A stretch of DNA of 64,000 bases, from NCBI RefSeq assembly GCF_913062725.1, contig NZ_CAJXWY010000003.1:48590-112589 (forward strand), read 5' to 3'. The notes below the pieces were generated by a model. It searched no databases. It saw nothing but the letters and a program-made list of their open reading frames with translations, and was not told where the DNA came from. Shown in pieces: positions 18,832 to 27,560 of the stretch. Position 1 is the first letter of the stretch; every line of letters begins with the position of its first letter. The position numbers and the translations under genes are program-made. This DNA comes from an uncultured Thiohalocapsa sp. (GTDB lineage Bacteria > Pseudomonadota > Gammaproteobacteria > Chromatiales > Chromatiaceae).

Positions 18832-19227
18832 ATGCAGGCCCGCCATCGATATCGCGCCGCAGTCATCTGCTGCACGCTCGGCATTGCCGGTGCGCCGGTC
18901 CACGCCGTAGAAGACGCCGATTTCAACTTCGATACCACCGAAGACCTGTATGCCGTGTGTGCGACCACCCCAGAGCAGTTGGAGCACACAGCGGCCACAC
19001 TCGCTTGCCGCGCCTTCATCGAGGCAACCGTGCAATACCACGACGCAGTGAGTGACAGAAAATCGATGAAACGCCTCATCTGTTACCCGGACAAGGCCAC
19101 CATCGGTGATGGCCGCCGCGCTTTCCTGAGCTGGGTGGAGGCCAACGAGCAGAATGCCGAGCGGATGCAGGACATACCGGTCGTGGGATTGGTGCGTGCG
19201 CTGGCGACGCGCTATCCCTGCCGTTAG
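18832..19227 (+). CDS. Rap1a/Tai family secreted protein
   Basis: 131 residues with a signal peptide (YRAAVICCTLGIAGAPVHA) and a mature part showing the family pattern: DLYAVC, LACRAFIEATVQYHD, LICYPDKATIGDGRRAFLSWVEANE and a terminal TRYPC. In the founding members (Serratia Rap1a, Tai proteins) this fold inhibits T6SS amidases in the periplasm; many members are orphans with unknown role. No T6SS effector lies nearby. ATG 18832 starts a normal signal peptide. It resembles the shorter-matching protein at 6675-7076. Confidence 0.75.
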   Translation: MQARHRYRAAVICCTLGIAGAPVHAVEDADFNFDTTEDLYAVCATTPEQLEHTAATLACRAFIEATVQYHDAVSDRKSMKRLICYPDKATIGDGRRAFLSWVEANEQNAERMQDIPVVGLVRALATRYPCR

Positions 19228-19495
19228 CGTGCGGTGCCCAATAACAGCATCCGTTGCCGGCGCCTGATCGGCGCCCAGCCGGTGACCGGACCGTCATCAC
19301 CACTGTGCTGAAGCGCAGCTGGCGTGCGCTGCTTCAATATCCGGGCCCCGCTCGGCGCCAGCCCTCGGGGCCGCATTCCCGTGGACGGTTGCAACACGTC
19401 TCTGACGCCGGTGCGGGGCATGTCTTCGAAAAGGGCAGCCCGAGCTTTCGGCGCATGCATGCTCACCGTCCGTGCAGCCATCGGAGTTGATCGAG

Positions 19496-19723
19496 ATGAC
19501 CAAAAAAGCAACTTTCGCCGCATGCGCACTGACCGTTCTCCTGGTCGGCTGCGGCACCACCACGGGCGAGCGGGCCGGTTCCGGGGCGCTCTTGGGTGCC
19601 GCAACGGGCGCCGCCATCGGCTCGCTGAGCGCCAATGCCGGTAAGGGTGCGCTCATCGGCGCAGGCGCAGGTGCCCTCGGTGGTTACTTGCTCGACCAGC
19701 ACCAAAAAGGCAACATCGACTAA
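19496..19723 (+). CDS. Glycine-zipper lipoprotein (paralogue 1)
   Basis: 75 residues. The signal ends in a lipobox LLVGC, so the mature protein should be lipidated at Cys. The rest is a glycine-zipper (GALLGAATGAAIGSLSANAGKGALIGAGAGALGGYLLDQ), a membrane-inserting or oligomerising pattern seen in outer-membrane Gly-zipper/YMGG proteins. ATG 19496 has CGGAG about 10 bp upstream. A close relative lies 160 bp downstream, so the pair arose by local duplication. Confidence 0.85.
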   Translation: MTKKATFAACALTVLLVGCGTTTGERAGSGALLGAATGAAIGSLSANAGKGALIGAGAGALGGYLLDQHQKGNID

Positions 19724-19776
19724 CGCGGACGACTGCGCCGGGGGCGCCATCGACCCCATTGCCGGAGCGCCCGCCG

Positions 19777-19824
19777 AACTTGTCGCCCAACTTGTCGCCC
19801 AACTTGTCGCCCAACTTGTCGCCT
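19777..19824. repeat. 12-bp tandem repeat, four copies
   Basis: AACTTGTCGCCC repeated four times without gaps (the last copy ends in T). It lies between the two paralogous lipoprotein genes, 60 bp before the second one's start, outside any supported gene. Confidence 0.9.
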
Positions 19825-19883
19825 GGCGCGGCGGATCGCCGCGCCGGACGCCACCGCTACCCCGAGTAGAGCATGTCGCCATC

Positions 19884-20174
19884 ATGTCTATGTCCAACAC
19901 TATCGTTCCATCCAGGACGCTGACCATCACGACGCTTGTCCTGACCATCGTGCTCGTCAGCGGCTGCGGCACCACCACCACCTCGCGCACGGCCAGCGGT
20001 GCTGCGGCCGGCGCCGCCGCCGGTGCCGCCATCGGCTCGGCCAGTGCCGACGCGGGCAAAGGCGCGCTCATCGGTGCCGCCGCCGGCGCCCTCGGCGGCT
20101 ATGTCTACGATCAGAACGAGAAGCGCAAAGCGCGCGAAGCCCGGGAGCGCTATGAGGCCCGCAGCGCTCAGTAA
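19884..20174 (+). CDS. Glycine-zipper lipoprotein (paralogue 2)
   Basis: 96 residues; signal peptide with lipobox VLVSGC, then the same glycine-zipper as the gene before it (GAAAGAAAGAAIGSASADAGKGALIGAAAGALGGYVYDQ) and an added basic/acidic tail (NEKRKAREARERYEARSAQ). Probably an outer-membrane lipoprotein. The shared block after the lipobox (GCGTTT) shows it is a duplicate of the 19496 gene. ATG 19884 is preferred; an upstream in-frame reading passes through the tandem repeat. Confidence 0.85.
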   Translation: MSMSNTIVPSRTLTITTLVLTIVLVSGCGTTTTSRTASGAAAGAAAGAAIGSASADAGKGALIGAAAGALGGYVYDQNEKRKAREARERYEARSAQ

Positions 20175-20303
20175 GCGCCTCGGCACGCCAGCCGCGTGCG
20201 CGGCCGGCGGCCCTGATGTCTGGGTGCGCGGCGTGGCCGGGCACCGATGCCTCGCCCAGTCCCCCATCCGCGCCCGCGCGCTGGCTTCGGCACCCTCCCG
20301 ACG

Positions 20304-21602
20304 ATGGCGACTGCGATGCTCGATGCCCTGAGACAATTCCCCGGCGCGCTGTGGCAAATCCTGCTCGAGCTGGCGCCGTCGCTGCTGCTCGGACTCTTCA
20401 TCGCCGGCCTCGTGCATGTCTACGTACCGGCGGCGGCGATTCACAGACGCCTCAGTCGCCCGGATTTCGCCAGTACCGTACGGGCATCCCTGCTCGGGGT
20501 GCCCCTGCCGCTGTGCTCCTGCGGTGTCATCCCGACGGCGCTGGGACTGCGCAAGGCGGGCGCGTCGCCGGGGGCGACGACGTCCTTCATGATCAGCACC
20601 CCGCAAACCGGGGTCGACTCCATTTTGGTGAGCGCCGCCTTTCTCGGCTGGCCCTTTGCGCTGTTCAAGCTGGTGGCGGCCTTCGTGACGGGCGTCATCG
20701 GCGGCATGCTGGTGAACCGCTACACCCCGTCACCCGGGAGCGCCGACACCGAGGGTGAGATGACGCTGAGCGCCGCCACCGGTGACCGCGGCATGATCGG
20801 CGCCGTGCGATATGCCCTCTTCGACCTGCTTGCGGCCATCGACCTCTGGCTCATCGCCGGCGTTCTGGCGGCGGCCCTCATTACGGCATCGGTGCCGGCG
20901 GACTTCTTCGCGGGGCAGGCTTGGGCCCACGGTGTGCTGGGCATGCTGGTGGTTCTCGCCATCGCGTTACCCCTCTATGTGTGCACCACCGCCTCGGTGC
21001 CCATCGCCGCCTCCCTCATCGCCGCCGGCATGCCGGCCGGATCGGCACTGGTGTTTCTGATGGCGGGTCCGGCCACGAACGTGGCCACCATCGGCGCCGT
21101 CTACCGTACGCTCGGTGCCACGGTGCTGGGCCTTTATCTGGGGACCGTGGTGGTCATGAGCCTCGGCTTCGGGCTGCTGTTCGACCAGGTGCTGAGCGCC
21201 GCACCGACCCTTGATGCACCCCATGACCATGGCGGCGACTGGCTCGCGACACTGTCCGCGCTGGCATTGCTCGCACTGCTCGCCTTACTGCAGTGGCGAC
21301 GTTGGCAGGCGCGGCTGGCGGCGACGGACGCCGGGGCTGCTCACGGGCCGCGGGACGACGACCTGGTGTTGCACGTGCAGGGCATGAGCTGCCAGCACTG
21401 CGTGGGCAGCGTCAAGCGCGCCCTCGAGTCCGTGGCGCGGGTGGATCGAGCCACACCCGATCTGGCGAGCGGACGTGTTCGCATCCATGGCGGCGGCGTT
21501 GTGGTGCCGGCACTGGTGCGGGCCGTCGAAGACGCCGGTTTCACGGTCAGCGGTGTCGAAAAGATCCCAGGTCGCGTTGACGCTCCTGACTCCTTGCACT
21601 AG
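20304..21602 (+). CDS. SO_0444-type Cu/Zn efflux permease with C-terminal HMA domain
   Basis: 432 residues. The N-terminal ~340 form a permease of about eight membrane helices with a metal-ligand-like loop PLPLCSCGVIPTALGLRK, then LYVCTTASVPIAASL and MAGPATNVATIG, all typical of the SO_0444/YraQ-like permease family. The C-terminal ~70 residues are a heavy-metal-associated domain with GMSCQHC (two Cys, MxCxxC type) as in CopZ or P-type ATPase N-termini. The fusion suggests the HMA domain hands metal to the channel. Start ATG 20304; 20316 also possible. Metal specificity is inference. Confidence 0.85.
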   Translation: MATAMLDALRQFPGALWQILLELAPSLLLGLFIAGLVHVYVPAAAIHRRLSRPDFASTVRASLLGVPLPLCSCGVIPTALGLRKAGASPGATTSFMISTPQTGVDSILVSAAFLGWPFALFKLVAAFVTGVIGGMLVNRYTPSPGSADTEGEMTLSAATGDRGMIGAVRYALFDLLAAIDLWLIAGVLAAALITASVPADFFAGQAWAHGVLGMLVVLAIALPLYVCTTASVPIAASLIAAGMPAGSALVFLMAGPATNVATIGAVYRTLGATVLGLYLGTVVVMSLGFGLLFDQVLSAAPTLDAPHDHGGDWLATLSALALLALLALLQWRRWQARLAATDAGAAHGPRDDDLVLHVQGMSCQHCVGSVKRALESVARVDRATPDLASGRVRIHGGGVVVPALVRAVEDAGFTVSGVEKIPGRVDAPDSLH

Positions 21603-22029
21603 ATTGCAGGCTAGGTCGCAGCGCGCACAGGGTTCGGGCTGAAGCGCAACCATCGATACTCCAACCAGGCCATTTGCGCCGCGTGCGGCGGATACGAGCG
21701 CTGATTCGGGCTCCGGACTCAAACGCCAGATTCGGACCCAAGCCTGCGACGATCGCGTGTCGCCATAGCGCTGAGCGGCTGCAGTCGAACGGGATGTCCG
21801 TTCCGCCGCCCTCCCGCCCCGCATTGTCGCAACCACGGTGAGAGCCTATCGATGGAAGCCGCTCCCGATCCCCCGCCGCCGCCCGCTGAGCTCGCATGTC
21901 GCCAAGCGTCATTGCGTCGCGCGTGCAGGCCGCGCCGCCACCCCGTACTCGTTTGTCGGTCGTCGATTTGTGCGTTGGTCGACGGTCGCCTCAGCGCAGG
22001 CAATGCACGGGTGCTGTCGAGAGAGTGCG
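21603..22029. other. Intergenic region upstream of RRM gene
   Basis: 427 bp with no supported gene. A long leader would be in keeping with cold-regulated RRM genes, but I find no clear promoter pair or conserved RNA structure by eye. Confidence 0.35.
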
Positions 22030-22299
22030 ATGCGGATTTATGTAGGTAATCTGAAATACGGGGTCACCGATGACCAGCTGCGCGAGATGTTCAGCGAATT
22101 CGGTCACGTGGCGAGCGCGGATGTGATCAAAGACAAGTTCTCGGGTCAGTCCAAGGGATTCGGTTTCGTGGATATGCCCAGTGATACTGAAGCTGGCGAT
22201 GCCATCCAGGCCCTGAACGACTCCATGCATGATGGACGAAAGCTCACCGTCAACGAAGCCCGGCCGCGCACCGAGCGGCCCAATAACCGGCGATTCTGA
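22030..22299 (+). CDS. RRM RNA-binding protein
   Basis: 89 residues, a single RNA-recognition motif. RNP2 is IYVGNL (residues 3-8) and RNP1 is SKGFGFVDM (about 41-49), with the aromatic residues needed for base stacking in place; a short basic tail (RPRTERPNNRRF) follows. Small single-RRM proteins of this sort are widespread in cyanobacteria and proteobacteria and are often cold-induced RNA chaperones. The target RNAs are unknown. Confidence 0.93.
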   Translation: MRIYVGNLKYGVTDDQLREMFSEFGHVASADVIKDKFSGQSKGFGFVDMPSDTEAGDAIQALNDSMHDGRKLTVNEARPRTERPNNRRF

Positions 22300-22327
22300 G
22301 CATAGCGGTGCCGCTTGCCCGGCGGAG

Positions 22328-22348
22328 CCCACCGTGGCACACGGTGGG
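22328..22348. terminator. Hairpin between convergent genes
   Basis: Perfect 9-bp stem CCCACCGTG / CACGGTGGG with a 3-nt loop, lying between the convergent RRM gene and ubiD. No strong T-run on either side, so a bidirectional terminator is plausible but not proven. Confidence 0.45.
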
Positions 22349-22399
22349 TCTGCGCCGGTCATCGTGGCGGCGGCGGTGACGCTGCCCGGCGCGTCCGAC

Positions 22400-23866
22400 T
22401 CAATCGAGTCCGAGCTCGGGCCACAGGCTGTCCACCCGGGCCTTGACGGCCTCGTCCATGCAAATGGGCTGGCCCCATTCACGTGTGGTCTCGCCCGGCC
22501 ATTTATTGGTGGCATCGAAGCCCGCTTTTGAGCCCAGTCCGGAAACGGGTGAGGCGAAGTCGAGATAATCGATGGGCGTGTTCTCCACCATCACCGTGTC
22601 CCGTGCCGGGTCCATGCGCGTGGTCATGGCCCAGATCACATCACGCCAATCTCGGGTATTCACATCGGCGTCCACGACGATGACGAACTTGGTGTACATG
22701 AACTGCCGCAGAAAGGACCAGACCCCCATCATCACCCGCTTGGCATGACCCGGATACTGTTTTTGCATGCTCACCACCGCAAGGCGGTAGGAGCAGCCCT
22801 CCGGCGGCAGATAGAAGTCGACGATCTCCGGAAACTGCTTCTGCAAAATCGGGACGAAGACCTCGTTCAGGGCCACGCCCAGGATGGCCGGCTCGTCCGG
22901 CGGGCGGCCGGTGTAGGTGCTGTGGTAGATGGGCGCCGGGCGCTGGGTCAGGCGCTCGATGGTGAACACCGGAAAGTCGTCGACTTCGTTGTAATAGCCG
23001 GTGTGATCGCCGAAGGGGCCCTCGGGCGCCGTGTCACCGGGATGGAGATGGCCTTCCAGCACGATCTCGGCGCTCGCCGGCACCTGTAGATCACTGCCCA
23101 GGCATTTCGCAAGCTCCGTGCGGCTGCCCCGCAGCAGTCCGGCGAAGGCGTATTCCGACAGCGTGTCGGGCACCGGTGTGACCGCGCCGAGGATGGTCGC
23201 CGGGTCCGCACCCAGGGCGACGGCGATGGGGAAGGGCTCGCCCGGACGGTGGCGTTGCCAATCCCGGTAGTCGAGTGCGCCGCCGCGGTGGGCGAGCCAG
23301 CGCATGATCGCCCGATTGCGGCCCAGCACCTGCATCCGGTAGATGCCGAGATTCTGCCGCGTCTTCTCGGGGCCGCGTGTCACCACCAGCCCCCAGGTGA
23401 TGAGGGGGGCGGCGTCGCCGGGCCAGCAATGCTGCACCGGCAGGCGTCCCAGATCCACGTCCTGGCCCTCGAGCACTTGTTCCTGGCAGGGCGGGCTGCG
23501 ACGGACCTTGGGTGCCATGTCCAGCACCTTGCGGAAGATGGGCAGGCTCTCGAAGGCGGCTTTCATGCCCTTCGGCGGCTCCGGCTGCTTGAGAAAGGCC
23601 AGCAGCCTGCCGATCTCGCGCAGCGCCTCCACCGACTCTTCGCCCATGCCGAGCGCAACCCGGCGCGGGGTGCCGAACAGATTGCCCAGCAGCGGCACAC
23701 TCGAGCCCTTCGGCTGCTCGAACAATAGCGCCGGACCGCCCGCGCGCAGGGTGCGGTCGCAGATCTCGGTGACTTCCAGATACGGATCCACGGGCACGCG
23801 GATGCGCTTCAGCTCCCCGCGCGCTTCCAGTTGCTCGATGAAGTCGCGCAGGTCCCGGTATTTCAT
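22400..23866 (-). CDS. ubiD: 4-hydroxy-3-polyprenylbenzoate decarboxylase
   Basis: 488-residue UbiD, the prenylated-FMN decarboxylase of ubiquinone synthesis (needs UbiX to make its cofactor). N-terminus [14 protein letters not shown] is characteristic, followed by [23 protein letters not shown] with the active-site acidic residue, and [11 protein letters not shown]. The ATG at 23864-23866 is chosen over an in-frame upstream extension of 84 Arg/Pro-rich codons; GGAGAG precedes it. Fits the complex I operon in the same window, since ubiquinone is its electron acceptor. Confidence 0.95.
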   Translation of the reverse strand: MKYRDLRDFIEQLEARGELKRIRVPVDPYLEVTEICDRTLRAGGPALLFEQPKGSSVPLLGNLFGTPRRVALGMGEESVEALREIGRLLAFLKQPEPPKGMKAAFESLPIFRKVLDMAPKVRRSPPCQEQVLEGQDVDLGRLPVQHCWPGDAAPLITWGLVVTRGPEKTRQNLGIYRMQVLGRNRAIMRWLAHRGGALDYRDWQRHRPGEPFPIAVALGADPATILGAVTPVPDTLSEYAFAGLLRGSRTELAKCLGSDLQVPASAEIVLEGHLHPGDTAPEGPFGDHTGYYNEVDDFPVFTIERLTQRPAPIYHSTYTGRPPDEPAILGVALNEVFVPILQKQFPEIVDFYLPPEGCSYRLAVVSMQKQYPGHAKRVMMGVWSFLRQFMYTKFVIVVDADVNTRDWRDVIWAMTTRMDPARDTVMVENTPIDYLDFASPVSGLGSKAGFDATNKWPGETTREWGQPICMDEAVKARVDSLWPELGLD

Positions 23867-24206
23867 GGTGGTAGCTCTCCTTCGACGTGATGACATGGCG
23901 CGGGGCGATGCGGTGGCCTGCGCGCTGAGCCGGGGATGTGGTGGCCGAATCGGGTGGCTTCGAGCAGTTGCTGGGCTGCGGACACGATGGACCATCCGGC
24001 GGCGCTGACCGTAGACCTCCGCCGGCGTGGGCGTGGGTCTGCCCCGGCGCGCCGCACCCACAGGTCGTACCCGGCGGGCGTCAACGGCCGGTGAAAGCTT
24101 CAACGAACCAGGCGGCAACGACCTCCGAACATCCGGATGTGACGGGTATATCCGAAGTCATTGCGGTAACCTCGGCGGCAGTGCTGACCCATGATCGTGG
24201 TGATCC
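23867..24206. other. Divergent intergenic region
   Basis: 340 bp between ubiD and the membrane-anchored protein gene. No gene, RNA or clear promoter seen. Confidence 0.35.
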
Positions 24207-24782
24207 TTGTCCACCGATTCCGAGCCCGACGCATCCATGGTGCCTGGTCCGGCGCCCTCCCCAACAAACCGCGATGATCCTCGCGGCGCCCGATGTTGGG
24301 GCGCTTGGCTTTGGGGCGCCGCAGCCCTGCTCGCCGCCCTGGTGATCGGCGTCGCCGTCCATAAGGCCTGGCCGGTGCTCTTTCCCGCCATCGCCGAGCG
24401 CGCGCCGCTGGACGCGGCCTGCGACATCAGGGCTGCGGCTTGCACTGTCCGCTTCGCCGACGGCGGCAGTGTCCGGCTCGATATCCGTCCCAGAGGCATG
24501 CCCACCGCCCGGCCACTCGACGTCAATGTTCGCCTCCAGGGTCTGCCCGTACCCGAGCGTATGGAACTGGACTTCACGGGTGTCGATATGGACATGGGTT
24601 ACAACCGGGTGACCCTCATGCCAGTGGCCGGCGACCCCAGCCGTTACGCCGCCACCGCCATGCTCCCGGTCTGCGTGCGCGAGCGCATGCGCTGGGAGGC
24701 GCGGGTACTGCTGCATCTGCCCAACGCCATCCTGGCCGCGCCCTTTCGGTTCGTGACCAACCGACCTGGTGCGGCGCCCTAG
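24207..24782 (+). CDS. Membrane-anchored protein of unknown function
   Basis: 191 residues with one membrane helix (WGAAALLAALVIGVAV, about 36-52) and a predicted periplasmic domain. The domain holds paired cysteines (CDIRAAACTV), a DFTGVDMDMGYN stretch and a later PVCVRERM. The Met-rich patch and cysteines could suggest a metal-related role, but this is only a guess. The start is uncertain: TTG 24207 gives the longest reading, ATG 24237 is an alternative with the same helix. I do not recognise the family with confidence. Confidence 0.6.
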   Translation: MSTDSEPDASMVPGPAPSPTNRDDPRGARCWGAWLWGAAALLAALVIGVAVHKAWPVLFPAIAERAPLDAACDIRAAACTVRFADGGSVRLDIRPRGMPTARPLDVNVRLQGLPVPERMELDFTGVDMDMGYNRVTLMPVAGDPSRYAATAMLPVCVRERMRWEARVLLHLPNAILAAPFRFVTNRPGAAP

Positions 24783-25055
24783 CCGCACTGGGCTGAGGCC
24801 CTCGAAAACGGTGATCGCGCCCCCAGGGACGCGGGTACGACGATGGGCGACTGGAGTCTGCTGAGCGCGACCACCGACGCCGTCCGGGGCGGATGCGCCG
24901 CGGCGTTTTGTCGTCCTCGCCCGGCCTTGTCCCCATGCGATCCATCGGGATGGCGGCCGGCGGGGGCTTCGGCGGCGATGGCCACCTCTGGGGCCAAGGC
25001 TGCTGTCACCCTGTTATGATCCGAGTCGGGCAACCGTTGGCAACTGGAGCGAGAC

Positions 25056-26045
25056 ATGCGTGTATTGGTAGGGGACATCGGTGGCACCAAGACCGGCCTC
25101 GCGCTGGCAGATGTGGTGGGCGATGCGGTGACCCTGGCGCAACCGGCACGCTATCCGAGCCAGGATTTTCCGGATCTTGCGGCCCTGGTGCGTCGCTACC
25201 TGGCCGATACGGACCAGAGTCGGCACCACGCCTGTCACCATGCCAGCTTCGCGGTGGCGGGTCCGGTGGTGCAGGGCCGCAGCAAGACGACGAATCTGCC
25301 CTGGCGTTTGGACGCCGCCGCACTGGCGCAGGCGCTGGGCTTTCGCCGCGTCCATCTCCTGAACGACCTCGAGGCGGTGGCCTGGGGGGTCGCCGCGCTC
25401 GCGGCAGAGGATCTCGCCACGCTCCAGGCGGGTGAGCCCGACAGCGTCGGGAATGCCTGTGTAGTCGCCGCCGGCACCGGTCTCGGCGAAGCCGGGCTTT
25501 ACTGGGACGGGACGCGCCATCACGCCTTCGCCACCGAGGGCGGCCACACCGATTTTGCCCCCGCAGACGCACGCGAGCTCGCCCTCTTCGAGCACCTCAA
25601 GCAGCGCTACGGGCGTGTCAGCTGGGAGCGGCTGGTCTCTGGTATGGGTATCGGCAACATCTACCAGTTTCTGGCGGCCTGGCACCAGGCCGAGCATCCG
25701 CCGGCGGTGGCCGAGGCCATGGCAAACAACGGCGACCTGCCCGCAGCCGTGGCGCTGTGCGCCGCAGAGGGCATACATCCATGCACCGAGGCGATGGACC
25801 TGTTCGCGCTTCTCTACGGCCGGGAGGCGGGCAATACGGCGCTTAAACTGATGGCCCTGGGAGGCGTTTATCTCGGCGGCGGCATCGCGCCGAAGAATCT
25901 GGCGTTGTTGCAGGCGGGCGACTTCCTGGCAGGCTTTCTGGACAAGGGTCGCATGCACGGGCTGATGGAACGGATGCCCGTGCGTGTCATCATGAACCAG
26001 CAGGCACCGTTGCTCGGCGCAGCCCGGTTTGCTGCCCGCGAGTGA
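25056..26045 (+). CDS. glk: Glucokinase
   Basis: 329-residue ATP-dependent glucokinase of the bacterial Glk family (phosphorylates glucose to glucose-6-phosphate). The phosphate-binding loop VGDIGGTKTGLALAD stands at the N-terminus; NLPWRLD, HLLNDLEAVAWGV (Asp as likely catalytic base), GTGLGEAGL, EGGHTDFAP and MGIGNIYQFL are typical. Length fits. It stands alone with 273 bp of gap before it. With glgC it suggests glucose/glycogen turnover in this organism. Confidence 0.95.
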   Translation: MRVLVGDIGGTKTGLALADVVGDAVTLAQPARYPSQDFPDLAALVRRYLADTDQSRHHACHHASFAVAGPVVQGRSKTTNLPWRLDAAALAQALGFRRVHLLNDLEAVAWGVAALAAEDLATLQAGEPDSVGNACVVAAGTGLGEAGLYWDGTRHHAFATEGGHTDFAPADARELALFEHLKQRYGRVSWERLVSGMGIGNIYQFLAAWHQAEHPPAVAEAMANNGDLPAAVALCAAEGIHPCTEAMDLFALLYGREAGNTALKLMALGGVYLGGGIAPKNLALLQAGDFLAGFLDKGRMHGLMERMPVRVIMNQQAPLLGAARFAARE

Positions 26046-26299
26046 GGTGCCCGGCGGGCCGCACGCCCGCCGCTGTGGCGCTGTGCGGGACGGCTGGCGC
26101 ACCGTAGGTGCGTGACCTGGGATGTAGGCCGCAAGCACCGGCATCGCTTCCCGACAGCGACCGCCCCGGCGCCGTGCCGCGTGTGCACTGTCTTGCACGG
26201 TCAATGGCACTGTCTCCCCGGCACGCGGGGCGCAGCGGGCGCCACGCCGATGCTGCACCCGTCATTCGAACAAAGTCCTGCATGATAAGGGGTTCCCGT

Positions 26300-27124
26300 A
26301 TGCCATCCCGCGAGCGTATCGGCGCTTGGATCGAGTCCGCGCCGGTGCAGCGTGTCATCATCATCGTGATCATCGTCAATGCGATCACGCTGGGATTGGA
26401 GACCTCGGATGCGCTGACGGCGCACTGGGGTGGGCTGCTGAAGGCGCTGGACCGGGCAGCGTTGGCAGTCTTCGTCGTGGAGATTGGTCTCAAGCTCTTT
26501 GCCTTCGGGCCCCGCTTTTTCCGCGGTGCTTGGAATGTCTTCGATTTCACTGTGGTGCTCATTGCTTTGGTGCCGGCCAGCGGCCCGCTGGCGGTGCTGA
26601 GGGCGTTGCGGGTGCTGCGGGTGTTACGGCTGATCTCCACGGTGCCGCGATTGCGGTTCGTGGTGGAGGCGCTGCTGGCCGCGGTGCCCGGCATCACCTC
26701 CATCGCCGGGCTGATGCTGCTGCTGTTCTATGTCTTTGCGGTGATGTCCACGAGTCTGTTCGGCGATCGCTTTCCTGAATGGTTCGGCAGTCTCGGCGCG
26801 TCCATGTACACTTTGTTTCAGATCATGACGCTCGAGAGCTGGTCCATGGGCATCGTGCGCCCGGTGATGGAGGCCTATCCGGCGGCTTGGGCCTTCTTCG
26901 TGCCCTTCATCCTGATCGCGACCTTCACCATGTTGAACCTGTTCATTGGCATCATCGTGGATACCATGCAGACCATGCACGACGCGGATCATGCCGCCGA
27001 GCGCCGCGAGATGGAGGGCGCCATGCACGCGGACACCGACCGCTTGCTGGCGGAGCTTCGTAGTCTGCAGCAGGCGGTCGCCGCCCTGCAGGAGGCGCTG
27101 AACAGCGCGCAGCGGCGGCCATGA
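26300..27124 (+). CDS. Voltage-gated sodium channel (NaChBac/NavAb type)
   Basis: 274-residue ion-transport protein with six membrane helices. The S4 voltage sensor carries four Arg spaced by three (Arg101, 104, 107, 110 in LRALRVLRVLR). The pore has TLFQIMTLESWSMGIVRPVM with the Na+ selectivity filter TLESWS at residues 177-182, almost the same as in the structurally studied NavAb and NavMs. The C-terminus (about 235-270) is a coiled coil that holds the tetramer together. AAGGGG lies 9 bp before the ATG at 26300. The S1-S6 length and filter leave little doubt that it is Na+ selective. Confidence 0.95.
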   Translation: MPSRERIGAWIESAPVQRVIIIVIIVNAITLGLETSDALTAHWGGLLKALDRAALAVFVVEIGLKLFAFGPRFFRGAWNVFDFTVVLIALVPASGPLAVLRALRVLRVLRLISTVPRLRFVVEALLAAVPGITSIAGLMLLLFYVFAVMSTSLFGDRFPEWFGSLGASMYTLFQIMTLESWSMGIVRPVMEAYPAAWAFFVPFILIATFTMLNLFIGIIVDTMQTMHDADHAAERREMEGAMHADTDRLLAELRSLQQAVAALQEALNSAQRRP

Positions 27125-27560
27125 GGCGGCCATGGGATGCGGTGGTCAGCCTGGACGCTTGCGTCACAACCGTCGTCGCTGAGTGTCCTGTATTTGTGCC
27201 CGCCATAGCCGGGCTTTTGGTGGTTGCCAGCCGGTTGGCGGCCAGCGGAGGACGCCGTGGGACCAACCCCGTAGGCGCGATGACGACATCCCCGCCGTCG
27301 ACGCCTCCGCCGGTCACCAACCAGCCCGTTACTGCTCACGCCGGAGAGTGGTGGACGCCGGATTGACGGGTTGGGCGCCGACTGGTGGTAACGCCGTGGA
27401 TGCCTTCCTGCCGGATGTGCCACGGCGTTGCTGGTATCGAAACCGCTGCGAGCCACCACACAACCGTGTGTCGGTTGGCGGCCGATAATGCATGTGAGCG
27501 GACGACAGACAGTTGGACACGAGTGTTGCATGCTCCATCGAGCGTACGAGTATCTTCCCC
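27125..27560. other. Intergenic region upstream of tamA
   Basis: 436 bp. Short reading frames here have no recognisable features and I do not call them genes. No RNA gene or clear promoter pair seen. Confidence 0.4.

Noticed and set aside
19777..19824. CRISPR array
   Set aside because: The 12-bp units are directly adjacent with no spacers.
27121..27366. 81-codon frame starting at the end of the sodium channel gene
   Set aside because: No ribosome-binding site, no motif, composition like non-coding DNA.
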